Below are positions 23,580 to 35,469 of a stretch of 64,000 bases of DNA, piece by piece. Origin of the DNA: Hepsetus odoe. Lineage: Eukaryota; Chordata; Actinopteri; Characiformes; Hepsetidae. The position numbers and the translations under genes were made by a program. The stretch is taken from NCBI GenBank assembly GCA_017165825.1, contig CM029370.1:27199459-27263458 (forward strand), written 5' to 3'. Under the pieces are notes generated by a model. That model worked only from the letters and a program-made list of their open reading frames with translations, did not search any database and was not told the origin of the DNA. How positions within the stretch are numbered: the first letter of the stretch is position 1; the number at the start of each line of letters is the position of its first letter.

Positions 23580-23955
23580 GAGGAGCTGGAGGTGTCAGAG
23601 TTAAAGATGCTGAGATGTTCGTTGGGCGTGACAAGGATGGACCTGATTAGAAATGAGTATATTAGAGGGACAGCTCAGGTTAGACGTTTTGGAGACAAAG
23701 TTAGAGAAGCAGGGCTGCGTTGGTTAGGACATGTGCAGAGGAGAGACGAGGATTATATCAGGAGGAGGATGTTGAGGATGCAGCTGCCAGGAAAGAGGAG
23801 AAGAGGAAGACCAAAGAGGAGGTTTATGGATGTGGTGAGAGAGGATATGCAGGTGGTGGGTTTGAAGGAGAAGATGCAGAGGACCGGAAGAAATGGAAAT
23901 GGATGATCCGCTGTGGCGACCCCTAAACGGGAGCAGCCGAAAGAAGGAGAAAAAG
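23580..23955 (+). pseudogene. LINE 3' end, family C
   Basis: The frame reads VSELKMLRCSLGVTRMDLIR, then NEYIRGTAQVRRFGDKVREA and a basic tail RGRPKRRFMDVVREDMQVVG. It ends in the shared 3' end 'ggagcagccgaaagaaggag'. Confidence 0.82.
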
Positions 23956-24289
23956 TGATTCTAAAAAGAACAGGAGCTATTTTAAAATGATTTATATGGA
24001 ATGAATAGTTATGCACAGTTAGAGTAAATGCGTCATTATTTCAGTACATTTCAGAATGAAAGGTTCGCCAACTCTCGACATCTAAGGGTTGGTTTCTAAC
24101 GTCCATTCCATTTAATGGCCAAGGGTGGTCACTGAGGAGGCGCAGCACAATATCTTACTATTTAAAAGCCACAGTGGGTTTTGTAGTAAACTTAGCTCAG
24201 CGTTCATTAGTCACGCTCTTATTGTACAGTACTTTTCTCCTCCACTTGGCCTCAGTGGTCAGCACACCGGCACCTCCATACATGAAACG
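23956..24289. other. No gene seen
   Basis: Unassigned. Confidence 0.4.
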
Positions 24290-24480
24290 CAGGGCATATG
24301 TGTGTGCGATTTTAATACCGAATTCATTCGTGCCGCCAACGACACCCTATTCGCTCTGCAGTCACTAAAGGGACTCGGGGGAGCCCTATCGCAGTTCTAT
24401 ATGCAAATGTCCTTGCACCTGGGCAGCGGTGCAGGCATGCTGGGAGCTTATTTATGCAAATCTGATAGAGCGCGTGCACA
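24290..24480. promoter_or_regulatory. Candidate conserved noncoding element
   Basis: A complex block with two octamer-like sites, 'tatatgcaaatgtccttgca' and 'gcttatttatgcaaatctga', and 'accgaattcattcgtgccgc'. Confidence 0.35.
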
Positions 24481-25330
24481 CATGCAAGCCGCACACACAC
24501 ATACCAACAGCTAGATTTCAAAGAAATGCTGAGCTCCTGCCAGGAGGGTTACATCAGGAAAGGACACATAAACACACAGGAAATGTTAAAAGATACAAAA
24601 AAAACAAAAAGATTATGTAGAAGGGGCATTTATCAGCTCCACTAGCATGATCTCTTGCAGGGTTTATTATTTTTCGGATTTCACAGCATCCCAAAAGCAC
24701 AGCTCCACACTGTATTCCATCATGTGAGTCAATGATGGTGTGTTGTCGACTTTGGATGTGTAACGTTTGGACACACATCAGAACATCGGATCTTACAGAA
24801 GTCCTGCAGAAACAAATCCACTTAACAAAGAAAAAAAGGCATAAAATGTGGCCTGTGCAAAATGTACGGCTTAGGTTTTATGAACCTTGTGTAATATGTC
24901 AAACTGAACATGAAATGAAATACAGATATGGCCCTTATTTCCATGAAAGTGCCAGTATCTTCTATGTAAAGAATATGTTACCTTTTTTTTTGATCAAGGA
25001 AATATTGTTAAAAACTCTGCTACACGGGCTAGGATTTCAGTTAAGCTTGTCCAACCTGCCATGCAAGAAAGCAAATGTGAATGTTCAGTCATGTAAATGG
25101 AAAACCCATATGTGGCTGACCCATAAAGTGACATTTCACTCATGAGTACATGGTCATTTACGATGCAATGATGTAAGCTTGCAAGTTCAATCCCCAGCGA
25201 TGCCACAGCCCTGTGTCTGAAGGACTGCCCTCCCTCTCCCCATCACTCAGCATCTGTTTGCTGATGTTACAGAATGAACATTTAGTGTCTTCCTCCATGC
25301 TGGTTGAGCTGATCACATTAGCGGTATTTA
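24481..25330. other. No gene seen
   Basis: AT-rich. The open frame near 24732-25145 has no recognisable domain. Confidence 0.4.
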
Positions 25331-25490
25331 TAGCATTAATCAGAAGGTCCTATCCAGAGTAATGAGGAGAGTGACAGGGAGTCTCTCTGGAGCTTTTTGG
25401 GGTTAAAGGCTTTGGGCCAAATGGTTGGGTTCAAACCCACAACCTCTTGGTCAGCAGCTGAGAATCCTATCCCTAGGCCACCTCCATCCT
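25331..25490 (-). repeat. SINE family A, diverged
   Basis: The minus strand reads 'ggtggcctagggataggatt', then 'ttgtgggtttgaacccaacc' (B-box region) and 'agctccagagagactccctg'. It is older than the other family A copies. Confidence 0.65.
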
Positions 25491-25960
25491 CACGAAGTGA
25501 TGCTTCACATGATTCGATGGAGAAATGTGAGTGCTGGTAGGATCATGTAATGAATGGGTGGAGAGTTTTAACCAATGTTTGAGACAAATATTTAAAAAAA
25601 CACTTAAACATGACATGTGGAAGTGCATAGAACTGAACATGTACTGAAATGTGAGCCTGGACTAAATGTAACTATGAGGCCTCGTTACATGCTGATGCTA
25701 AAGGCTTCTAAAAAGCTTGATTAATCTTTGGCATTTTCACAGCGACACAGAAATCCAGGCTTGAGGTTTCTGACCTGTACAAGCACAGCATCCATCAAAT
25801 ATAAGACCCCAAGCCTGCTGTCTGTTGATGCTGATAGATCTTAGCTGCGCTGACTGCAGGTAGTAATTACTGCTCAAGAGGTCTCGGGGGGCATTTAGTC
25901 AATGATCTTCCTGCCAGTCTTATCTCTGCTTTACCTACTTTGCTTCAGGAGGAAGTTTAT
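25491..25960. promoter_or_regulatory. Candidate conserved noncoding element at 25700-25960
   Basis: The right part is complex and repeat-free, with 'agcttgattaatctttggca', 'gcaggtagtaattactgctc' and 'cagtcttatctctgctttac'. The left part is unassigned. Confidence 0.3.
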
Positions 25961-26091
25961 TTTGGCTCACTACTTTGGAAATCTTAGATAATATGTTAGT
26001 GATTCAGTGACTGAGGTTCCATTTAGCACTTTTAACTCCTAAAAACTGTTTATTCTAGTTTGTTATAACAAATTTTTCAACATCAACCATT

Positions 26092-26360
26092 AAACCTAGT
26101 GGTTAGGGAGTTGCCCCAGCACTGGAGGATTGTGGGTTCGATTCCCTCACCAGTAGGTTGCCCTGAGGTACCTTTGAGCAAGGTACCGTCCGTGTCACTG
26201 CTCCCCAGGCGCTTTCAATAGCTATTGAAGCTATTGCAAGCAGCTATTGAAAAACAGCTATGGTGTGTGCATGGCTTAAATGCAGAGGTCCAATTTCGTT
26301 GTGGTTCACTGTGTGCTGTGCTGTGACCTCGCAATGACAAGGGTTTTCACTTTCACTTTC
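26092..26360 (+). repeat. SINE family B, full length
   Basis: It has the head 'cctagtggttagggagttgc', a B-box-like 'gggttcgattcc' and the tail 'ttttcactttcactttc'. An insertion of short 'agctattg' repeats (26217-26255) lies in the middle. Confidence 0.88.
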
Positions 26361-26424
26361 AAAATGTTATTCTAACGCATTTCAGAGTGACCTTCTCAGT
26401 CAAAATGCGAGATCAACAGTTCAG

Positions 26425-26988
26425 AGTAACGGCGAGTGTGGAAGAGAGGTGAAGAAGAGCGTGCAGGCAGGTTGGAATGGGTGGAGAAGAGTGACGGGGT
26501 GATTTATGACAGACGGGTAACAGCGTGAGTAAAAGGGAAGGTTTACAGGACAGTAGTGAAACCAGCTATGTTGTATGGGTTGGAGACGGTGGCATTGACG
26601 AAAAGACAGCTGGAAAAGGAGCTGGAGGTGTCAGAGTTAAAGATGCTGAGATTTTCGCTGGGTGTGACGAGGATGGACAGGATTAGAAATGAGTATATTA
26701 GAGGGACAGCTCAGGTTAGACGTCTTGGAGACAAAGTTAGAGAAGCAAGGTTGTGTTGGTTTGGACATGTGCAGAGGAGAGACGAGGATTATATTGGAAG
26801 GAGGATGTTGAAGATGGAGCTGCCATGAAAGAAGAAAAGAGGAAGACCAAAGAGGAGGTTTATGGACGTGGTGAGAGAGGACATGCAGGTGGTCGGTTTG
26901 AAAGAGGAGGATGCAGAGGACAGGAAGAAACGGAAACGGATGATCTGCTGTGGTGACCCCTAAACGGGAGCAGCCGAAAGAAGGAGAA
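26425..26988 (+). pseudogene. LINE 3' end, family C, longest copy
   Basis: It extends further upstream than the other copies and adds KPAMLYGLETVALTKRQLEK before the shared VSELKMLRFSLGVTRMDRIR. The 3' end is the same as in the other copies. Frameshifts near 26828 break the reading frame. Confidence 0.85.
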
Positions 26989-27128
26989 GTCAAAACTGTC
27001 ACATTGAATGTTTCATTCTATCAACTGATTGCAGTAATTATGTATAAGTATGCTTTCCCTCTTCGCGCAATGATCATGCAATGAGCAATATTCCTGAAAT
27101 ATTGCTGAAAATAATATATATATATGTA

Positions 27129-27678
27129 CAGTTCTGTGCTAAAGTTTTAGGCAGGTGTGAAAAAATGCTGTAAACAAAGAACTCTTTCAGAAATGTAAAT
27201 AATGATTGTTTATTTTGATCAATTTCCAAAATGCAAAGTGAGCGAACAAAAGAAAAATCTAAATCAGATCAATATTTGGTGTTACTACCTTTTGCCTTCA
27301 AAGCAGCATCAGTTCTTCTAGGTTCACTCGCACAAAGTCAGGGATTCTGTAGGATTATAGTCGGTGTCTGATCAACCAGTTTTACCAAACAGGTGCTGAT
27401 GATCATCAATGTCACACGGAGGAGAAACACAGTCATGTTTGGAACGACCGACCGGCCGAGTTCCTTCAAAAACTGAGTGCAAGTGTACCTAGAAGAACTG
27501 ATGCTGCTTTGAAGGCAAAGGGTGGTCACACCAAATATTGATTTGATTTAGATTCTCTTTTGTTCATTCACTGCATTTTGTTGATTGATGAAAATAAATG
27601 ATGAACACTTCCATTTCTGAAAGCGTTCTTTGTTTACAGCATTTTTTCACACCTGCCTAAAACTTTTGCACAGTACTG
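27129..27678 (+). mobile_element. Mariner MITE family D, full length
   Basis: TA-flanked terminal repeats 'cagttctgtgctaaagtttt' and 'aacttttgcacagtactg'. The transposase C-terminus (LSASVPRRTDAALKAKGGHT, then KY and stop) is present. Confidence 0.88.
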
Positions 27679-28749
27679 TATATATATGTGAGTTTTGTGG
27701 AATATTCCACAGACATTTCAAACAGGCACTGAGAGTTTCCTTTGATGAAATTTAACTGATGACTCATTAAAAAGATGCTCCAAGCATGAAATGGATTCCC
27801 AAGATAATGCAAACATAATCAAAAGTAAAATTACGATTTTAAAATGAAAGAATTTTCATCATTAGATTTCGGGGAAAGGATGATTTTGTAGCGTCTTAAA
27901 TGCTGTGTATATGTTTGGTAAATGGTAAAGCAAATGATCTTTAAATTCTTCTATTTTAAAATTTAAATGTCATTTTTTATTTTTGTGTTATTTCTTCAGT
28001 TACTTGTCCTGGACATGCACATGGGTTGTTGTGATGCAAACTCTACCTGAGTTTATCTTTACATATTTTAGAAAAATGTCTGTTGGACACCCCTCATTTG
28101 ATTGTATCAAGCTCTCAAACTTTTCTGGGGGTAAGTTTTGTTACGGATTTGCAATGTCAAAGAAGATGTACTGTCCTTTTTCAGAGGAAAGAGTTCTGTC
28201 TATATCTTTTTCTGTTTTATTGATGCATTTGCAATATAAAAAAAGGGCAAAGATACAGTAAAATGATCAAGGCCTACTTTTAAGCGTAATAAAACAAGAC
28301 TGCAGTAATTTATCATTAAATCCTCATTATAATTAACTTCTCATCTTTTCTACTGACACATTTCATCTCAACTAATCTACTCCATTTCTCTGTTTTGGGG
28401 AAAAGTGTATGGATACACCCCACTTTTAGCTGTCTGAGGGTCAAATTTAGTGTGAATGAGTGACTGATAGAGAGCGAGTGGGAGAGGGAGTAAAAGAGAG
28501 ATTAGACTGATGCAGACTGACTAACTGATTGACTATTATTGGGTGGATGATGCCTCTCACTGCTTGTAAAAAATGAGAGCTGGGAGTAAATGTGTTAAAA
28601 CGGTGGGTTGTAAATGAGGACAAAACAAATCATCACCACTCGCAGCTGGAACGCCACCCGACTGGGCCACACTCCTGTGAAAAACATCGCACAGGAAATC
28701 TTTCTTTAGAATAAACAACCCCTCGCAGCAGACAATGGGCAAAATTAAT
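27679..28749. other. No gene seen
   Basis: AT-rich, with unsupported short frames. Confidence 0.4.
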
Positions 28750-28940
28750 GTGCAAATGTATGCAAGGAATTAAAAGGCAGAATTAAACAGGCAAATGAGG
28801 TAGCTACACTCCAATCGTCAGAATTATGAATAATTACGCCAAATTTCCCGCTCCTAATATGACTTTTTGGGTTGTAAACAAAGGCTTAATTGTGGAAATT
28901 CTGGGTGAGCTGCTGCCAGTTGGTACTAACAGCAAAAGGG
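28750..28940. promoter_or_regulatory. Candidate conserved noncoding element
   Basis: 'cagaattatgaataattacg', 'gggttgtaaacaaaggctta' (forkhead-type TGTAAACA) and 'ccaaatttcccgctcctaat' in a repeat-free block. Confidence 0.4.
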
Positions 28941-29566
28941 AACAGTTTGTAATGGGCTGTTGGATACCTGATGCCCCTTAGCACTTCTTCATGAGAGCGA
29001 ATGTGAGAATAACGGCTAGCCACTTCCTACTCATAATGCTGATTTTACTTTATGAGTATGAGTATTTTCAAATGATTACGCTTCACTTACACTCTTTTTT
29101 ACACTTTAAGTAGGAACTTATTATTCAGGTGCACTACGGCCATGCACATCCCTCATTCCTTTATTAAAGGATGCTATATCCTGCTGTGGTGCTGGATGTA
29201 AAAGGACATGAGTGCCCAAAGAGTTCACATTTTAAGTACATGTTAAGGTTCCTCCACCAGTTCCTAGTTAACATCAGTGCTGATTCTTTTTGGTCCATTC
29301 GTGTGAAACCCATTTTTGTGTCTTTTCCCTTGACTGCACTGCTTAGTTCTGCCAAAAAGGTCTGCCAAAAATAACAACAAAACATAATTTTACACCTACC
29401 CCAGGCCAAATACGTTCCATTTTGATTTCTTCATTTTAGTGCTGAAGCTGGAATCCCTGCTCAGTTAACAAACACTTGGTTCAGTAGTCACCCAAATCAT
29501 TCCCATACATCCATCCCTGGTACCTGTTTAGACCCCACCAAGTTTGTTTTTTTTAAGAATCCTGTT
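28941..29566. other. No gene seen
   Basis: Unassigned. Confidence 0.4.
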
Positions 29567-29800
29567 TGAAGTGAAGTGAAAGTGACTATTCGTCATTATG
29601 AAACACGGCACAGTGAAAAGCCACGAAATGCAGCCTCTGGTTTTCACCCACAGACGGGCAGCTGGGGGCAGCTATATTCAGTGCCTGGGGAGCAGTGATG
29701 GGGATGGTACCTTGCTCTAGGGTAACTCTGGGCAACCTACTGATCTAGGATTCAAATCCACAACCTTCCTATCCTGGAGCCTAGTCCCTTATCACTGGCC
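29567..29800 (-). repeat. SINE family B
   Basis: The plus strand reads 'gtgaagtgaaagtgactatt', 'gggagcagtgatggggatgg' and 'caaatccacaaccttcctat', the complement of the full-length copies. Confidence 0.85.
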
Positions 29801-30240
29801 CGAGCACTGTAAGCTATAAAAATGAAGTAAACGTTGCTGCTACAGGCATCCTCTTCCACCCCAAGGCTGGAGAGGACTGATCTTAGATCAGGTTCTTCCA
29901 TATTTATGAGCGTTCTATGAGCCGTCATAAAAACAGATTCTAGATCTGCCCCTGCGAGGTTTTGTGGAAACACCATCTTGTTTATGTCATGCAGTCTCCT
30001 AAACAAAATCTTCAACGTCATGAGTAACAGTGTATGTATTGAGGGCAAAGATTTAGGTGGCTATTGACTTCTACAGGTTGTTAGCAGCTTTATCCTTACA
30101 GGTCCTTTAGACTCACCTGATCTGATCAGCTTCATGTGGATCAGTGGAAAGTAGTGTACATTAGATTTTTCACCAAATCATTTCTTTATGTAGGAACCTG
30201 ACACCTAAATATGGACTAAAGTATAGGAGGTGTGGATCTC
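29801..30240. other. No gene seen
   Basis: The minus-strand open frame at 29752-30048 overlaps the SINE and resembles no protein family known to me. Confidence 0.35.
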
Positions 30241-30700
30241 TTCATTAGGCAATTTTTTAGTTTACCTCTACAAAGACTGGCTGCAGGGTCTCCAGCACCG
30301 GCATGGGTCATCACTTATCTCTGCTGCTTTTTAATCGGAAGCAGAGGAAACAGAGGGAGGGCGTCTGGCATCAGCTTTTGACTGAGCGTGATGGCTAACA
30401 AAGTCGTTGTTGCAGATGCAGATGCCTGAGGAAAGAGCGGAAGAGTGAACATTAAAAGCGAAGAGAAAAGGCATCTCCTCTGTGCCTCGAACGAGGAAGA
30501 GAAGGTGTCACGGAGCCCTCAGGAGAGTGTGGTGGTGCGCTGTTTGATGTGCTGCTTGACGGAGCTTAGAAGTCCTTAAAGCTGGCACAGGCTGGAGGAG
30601 AGGCGAGGCCGTTTGCATTATGCACACTCCCACTGTACACCAACATGCAGTTCTGCTTCACCGGGAATTCATCATTACCACCTGCACAGAAAAATACATA
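30241..30700 (-). other. Possible terminal exon or conserved element
   Basis: On the minus strand a good acceptor (ttctgtgcag at 30682-30691) is followed by an open stretch 30566-30681 reading GNDEFPVKQNCMLVYSGSVH, then NANGLASPPACASFKDF and TAA. Composition is less AT-rich than the surroundings. I do not recognise the protein and found no upstream exon in the window. A noncoding element is equally possible. Confidence 0.25.
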
Positions 30701-31116
30701 ACTTTAGACAGCGAAGCAAGACTCAGGCTTTTACAGAGTCAAGTGGCTTACAGGGGTAAAGGGCCATCAAGAGGTGCTTAGTTGGGTAGAGGGAAGAGTC
30801 CACATGGTATCTTTCTAGCTCTTTATTGGGACACTGACCTCATGTCCAATGCGGGACTCCACTTTCCTTTCCTGAGCTCTAGGAATTTTCCCTCATCACA
30901 CTCAGCAAGAGTTTGAGACAGCTTCTACCCCAAAGCAATAAGACTGCCTAAAAGCATTAAAACTGAACATTGATTTTGTTGCTCTGGACTTAGTGTAGTC
31001 TTGCTGCCTTTCTACTGATATACTACTGCTGTGCATGGTCACTTTACTTTCCATAGTGTTACACTGATTAGGTTGTGTTTAACTGGGAACTTGAAATGGC
31101 CCATCTCAGGATTTAA
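30701..31116. other. Possible LINE 3' remnant and unassigned sequence
   Basis: The block 30895-31030 ('cttctaccccaaagcaataa') resembles the 3' part of fish LINEs, but weakly. Confidence 0.3.
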
Positions 31117-31352
31117 AGCTTTCCTACTTAAAGTGAAAAGTTGTTATTGTGAGTGCACAGCACAACACTCAGTGAAGCCCAATGAAATGCACCCTCTGCA
31201 TTTAACCCATACACACCGTGCAGCATGGGGCAGCTACTTAAAGTCCCTGGAGAGCAGTGATGGGGATGGTACCTTGCTCAAGGGTATCTCAGGGCAACCT
31301 ACTTGTCTGGGAATCAAATCCGTTATCTTCTGATCCTGGGGCCTAGTCCCTA
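31117..31352 (-). repeat. SINE family B, near full length
   Basis: The plus strand shows 'gagcagtgatggggatggta', 'tctcagggcaacctacttgt' and 'tgatcctggggcctagtccc'. Confidence 0.88.
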
Positions 31353-31689
31353 CTGTTTCTTCTTCTAATATATGAAAAGGATGTAAAGCATACCAGAACC
31401 TGAAGGGAGGTGTTGGTTGTATTTTCCTCACTATGGTGGAAAAATTCCGACTTCCCCATTCCGAGGTCCTTCAAAGGAATTACCCTAGAGTAATCTGGAT
31501 AAAATTATTCACAGTAGTGGTGCCTATAAAAGATCCCAAACAGAAAGTTATTACAATGAAAACATTGATAGAGGAGAGACTGTTTTCCACCATTTTGAAA
31601 AGCTTTTGGCATAAAATATATTCTTTAAACACATATGCATTTATTCTTTAAATACATCTGAGCCAGTACTGACTCCCCATCTCCCCATC
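31353..31689. other. No gene seen
   Basis: Unassigned. Confidence 0.4.
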
Positions 31690-32040
31690 TCCTCTTACAT
31701 CCCCACGCTCGGCACATACACCCATATTCATCTACCTCGTGTTGCTTGTTTGCACTTATTCATTATTAATATTAAACCTTTGCACTCTGCACTTTATTGA
31801 TCTGCTGCTAAAAACGGTGTTTGTCATAATGTTGTGCAGCACCTGCCAGTCTCCACTATATTCCTATACATTGCTGTTTGCTCTGTAGCTGATGAATTTG
31901 TTGTGTTATTGTTTTGCACTGTATGTTGTACTGTCCCCACTTGCTCAGTCTTATATTGTGTTCGGTGTTGTCTCATCCATAGCACCATGGTCCTGTGGGG
32001 ACGTAGTTTCATTTCACTGTGTACTGTGCATACTTGACTA
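31690..32040 (-). repeat. Repeat family G, inverted, with T-rich tail
   Basis: 'gtttcatttcactgtgtact' is the complement of the motif in the 6020 and 63222 copies. The preceding T-rich part with 'ttgcactctgcactttattg' is typical of fish LINE 3' regions. Confidence 0.6.
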
Positions 32041-33204
32041 ATATATGTAATAGTGTAAAATGTAGTATTATTATAAACATACAATATTAGTTTTAATTTG
32101 TAATATGTTGCAATATATCCACAGTGCAGAGAAACCGAGAACATGCAAAGGACGAATCACATAACGAAATTAAAGGCTACGGATCCCTACCATGCAGGGT
32201 CTTTACAGGTAGATTTGGGGTAGTAAAAAAAAAAAAAAAGATTGCATGGGGTCATTGAGCCTCGGTAACCACACGACAATATTCTGAGATGATAAAAATG
32301 ACAGTGAATAGGTGAGTGTGCCTCATAAAATGGCTGTATATATGCACATATATGTATAGACAAAAAATACAGTGTAGTGTCACATGGACTAACCCCCTGT
32401 CAGGGTCAGCAGCAGGTCACATCTCCCACAACCACAGCCAGATCTATCGAACATTCCCAGTAAGTTAAATCACAGGTATCCCTGGAAACAAGTATATTCA
32501 GAAGACCTAAAGGCATCCAGTACATTACTACTGTATCTGACAGGATATACACGAGGTAGGCTATCATTACTGAGCCACTCTCAGCAGGAGTCCTCAGAGA
32601 GAGAGAGCACAATTATCATTTTTATATCACCTCTGTGCTAAGCTGGTCTCTATGTAATGTACTGAGTCATTGTTTTGTGTGACAGGCCCGCCCGCTGATG
32701 TGAGCAAGGGGAATGAGTCGAAAAATGCAATTTTGCACCTGCGTCAATGACGACCACAGAGATATGTGGTGGAAAAGGGGACGGAGATGAGCTCTGACCC
32801 TAAACGGTCATTAACAAGTTCACAGAATACTTAGTGTCGAAAGAGAGCTACTCTTGAATCTTGAATAGCGACAGATCCCACAGTTTAAGTGCAGCCGGTT
32901 GCACCTTACAGAGTCCGGGGGAAAGGTCACATCACGTAGGTGGAAAACCACAAGTTTCTCCGAAGCAGGCTCAAAGTTATTTGAATTTGGAGTAGATCTT
33001 TAGAGCAAGAATGGAACAACATTGAGATTACCTTTTATAACATGAGACTCAAAGCCGTGGGAGTCAGTGCGACATTTTTCTAGGCATTCTAGCTCAGAAC
33101 AGACTTTCAAGAAACTTTCAGAACTCTTTAATGTAGCCTTTTACTAAAATGTAGTGTGCATTGGGGACAGGGGGATTTAAGTAATGCTGTTAAGATTCAT
33201 TGAT
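32041..33204. other. No gene seen
   Basis: AT-rich, with a poly-A run at 32226-32239. Unassigned. Confidence 0.4.
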
Positions 33205-33275
33205 TTAAGTTAATAATAATAATAATAAATAACAATAATAATAATAATAATAAATAACAATAATACATTTACTAT
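33205..33275. repeat. (AAT)n microsatellite
   Basis: AAT runs broken by two 'aaataac' variants. A TTG run follows at 33307-33322. Confidence 0.9.
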
Positions 33276-33562
33276 TTAACTACTTAATTTGAATATTATT
33301 ATTACTATTGTTGTTGTTGTTGTCATTATTATTAATATTAATGTGGCAATCTATCAAAGTTTCAAGTAAATTGAAAATAAAATATTTTTAAAACTCTAAA
33401 CTCCACAAAAACTTTAAAGTTAAATGACTCAAAAATCAAGTGCATTTTGATCAAATATAAAAAGGTCATCTGTCATGTTGCCATATCATATCATAAGACT
33501 TAATGGCAGTTCCTGGAATTATTAAAGATTATTCTTTTCTTTTTTTATATGTAATTACCACA

Positions 33563-33700
33563 TGGGGTGACATGATGGTTCAGGGAGAAGCGCTCACAAT
33601 GAGCAGGTCCCGGGATTCGATTGTGTGTCTGCCCTGTGAGGACTGCCGACCTGTCCAGGGTGTACCAACTTTTACCCTGTGAGAGCTGGGATAGACTCCA
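33563..33700 (-). repeat. Repeat family F fragment
   Basis: 'tgtgtctgccctgtgaggac' and 'ccctgtgagagctgggatag' match the complement of the 10500 copy. Confidence 0.75.
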
Positions 33701-34633
33701 GATTTCAGATTTTTGCGATGGAACGGGCTCTTTTTAATACTATGTCACAAAATAAAAAGTAATTAATTAAAAAGATTAAGACTGTGTGGGCTTGGGTGGA
33801 AAAAGCTGTGACCATGTTTACAAACAGCATACGTTTTCCTTTAGGTTTGAAAAGAAGAAATTTGCCCTTGATGGATTTTGCTGCTCAAAATCCCAGGTTC
33901 TTTTAAGAGTCAGTGATGAGGCACATCCTTATGGCGAGCTATACTTTTTGAGAAAGGAAAAAGACAGAAGATGCGCCTGTCTCTCCGTCTGCCGCTGTGG
34001 ACGGAGCTGAGCGGTCCCACTTTTTTATCAGGTGTTTACAGAACTACCTGGATCCCACAGTACAGATCCCACACAATGATTAACATTAGGTATCATATAG
34101 TCATGTACCAAGACTAATGCTCCACTGGTAAGCATCCCAGCCCTACAGCAGCCACACTGATACCAGACCAGTATATGAAACCAAGCTTTGTTTTGCTTCT
34201 GTCTGGCTGGTCTTTCACCAGAAAGCCATTTCATGAGAAATAGCATGTCTGATTTCTTTACAGCAGGCCGGAGAGACCAATAACATGAAGGACATTTAGC
34301 ACTTTCACGTGTTTCCACACTGGAACCAACAGTAAAGCCTCTACACTTCGGCTGTCTGCAAATCAGCACGGCAGGAATCTGAGCGAAGTGATAGAGTTTC
34401 CTGTAAAAGACAGAGCCACTCATTTTCACCTCCCCCTCCTTCCGTCAAGAATGAAAAAGGTTGGAAGAAAGAAAGCATGAAGTGAAAACTTTTAAGAAGA
34501 GGGTAGCAATTAGTGCAGTGTTAATGAACTCTGGCTCATTATCTTTTCAACAGGCCTGTGCTAATTATGAGCAGAAACGTCGCAGTTCTTCTGTAGCTAG
34601 TGTTGAAGCTCCCTCTGAACTGAAACACACACG

Positions 34634-34674
<41 letters not shown>

Positions 34675-35035
34675 ACCTGCTTGGCCCACAGCAGTGGTCA
34701 ACAGATTAGAGACCCATGAATTAGTGCCGGTTTAACAGCTCCAGTGTCCAGTGGGAGGAAATTGCTCTGCCATGGAAACAACAAAAAGAATCAGAATCAT
34801 ATTCATTCACTACACACATTAACATATACATTTCAAATGTGTCTCAGACTGCGGCCACAACATGCTTCATCCTTAACTTACATCTATACATCATACCCTT
34901 AGAAGGAAAAGGGATTTGTTTTTTCAAATTATCACAAACAAATGATGTGAATAACTGATATTTTCTGATTACAGAGGCACCTGTTGGGGGTTGAGATATA
35001 TAAAGCAGTCAGTTCTTGAGGTTGGAATTAAGATA
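33701..35035. other. Unassigned, with CA microsatellite
   Basis: A CA run lies at 34626-34671. Two open frames (33786-34010 plus, 34028-34429 minus) have no recognisable domain. The latter overlaps sequence that looks like a diverged interspersed repeat. Confidence 0.45.
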
Positions 35036-35455
35036 AATCTTCTTCTTTCGGCTGCTCCCGTTTAGGGGTCGCCACAGCGCATCATCTCATTCCATTTCTT
35101 CCTGTCCTCCGTATCCTCCTCCTTCAAACCGACCATCTGCATGTCCTCTCTCACCACGTCCATAAACCTCCTCTTTGGTCTTCCTCTTTTCTTCTTTCCT
35201 GGCAGCTCCATCTTCAACATCCTCCTCCTGATATAATCCTCGTCTCTGCTCTGGACGTGTCCAAACCAACGCAACCTTGCTTCTCTTACTTTGTCTCCAA
35301 AACATCTAACCGGAGTTTTCTCTCTAATATACTCATTTCTAATCCTGTCCATCCCACCCATCCTGCCATCACACTCAACGAAAATCTCAGCATCTTTAAC
35401 TCTGACACTTCCAGCTCCCCCTCCTGTCTTTTTGTCAGTGCCACCGTCTCCAAAA
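35036..35455 (-). pseudogene. LINE 3' end, family C
   Basis: The minus strand encodes MDRIRNEYIREKTPVRCFGD, then WFGHVQSRDEDYIRRRMLKM and a KKRGRPKRRFMD tail. Upstream it keeps a rearranged remnant of the ALTKRQ segment. The 3' end is shared with the other copies. Confidence 0.83.
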
Positions 35456-35469
35456 ATGAGTGCGGATAA

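Noticed and set aside
33786..34010. 74-residue open frame with an acceptor-like 'tttcctttag' inside
   Set aside because: No protein family recognised and no partner exon with a matching donor nearby. Recorded only as unassigned.
34028..34429. 133-residue open frame on the minus strand
   Set aside because: No recognisable domain. The composition is cysteine- and tryptophan-rich in a random way, and part resembles a diverged repeat.
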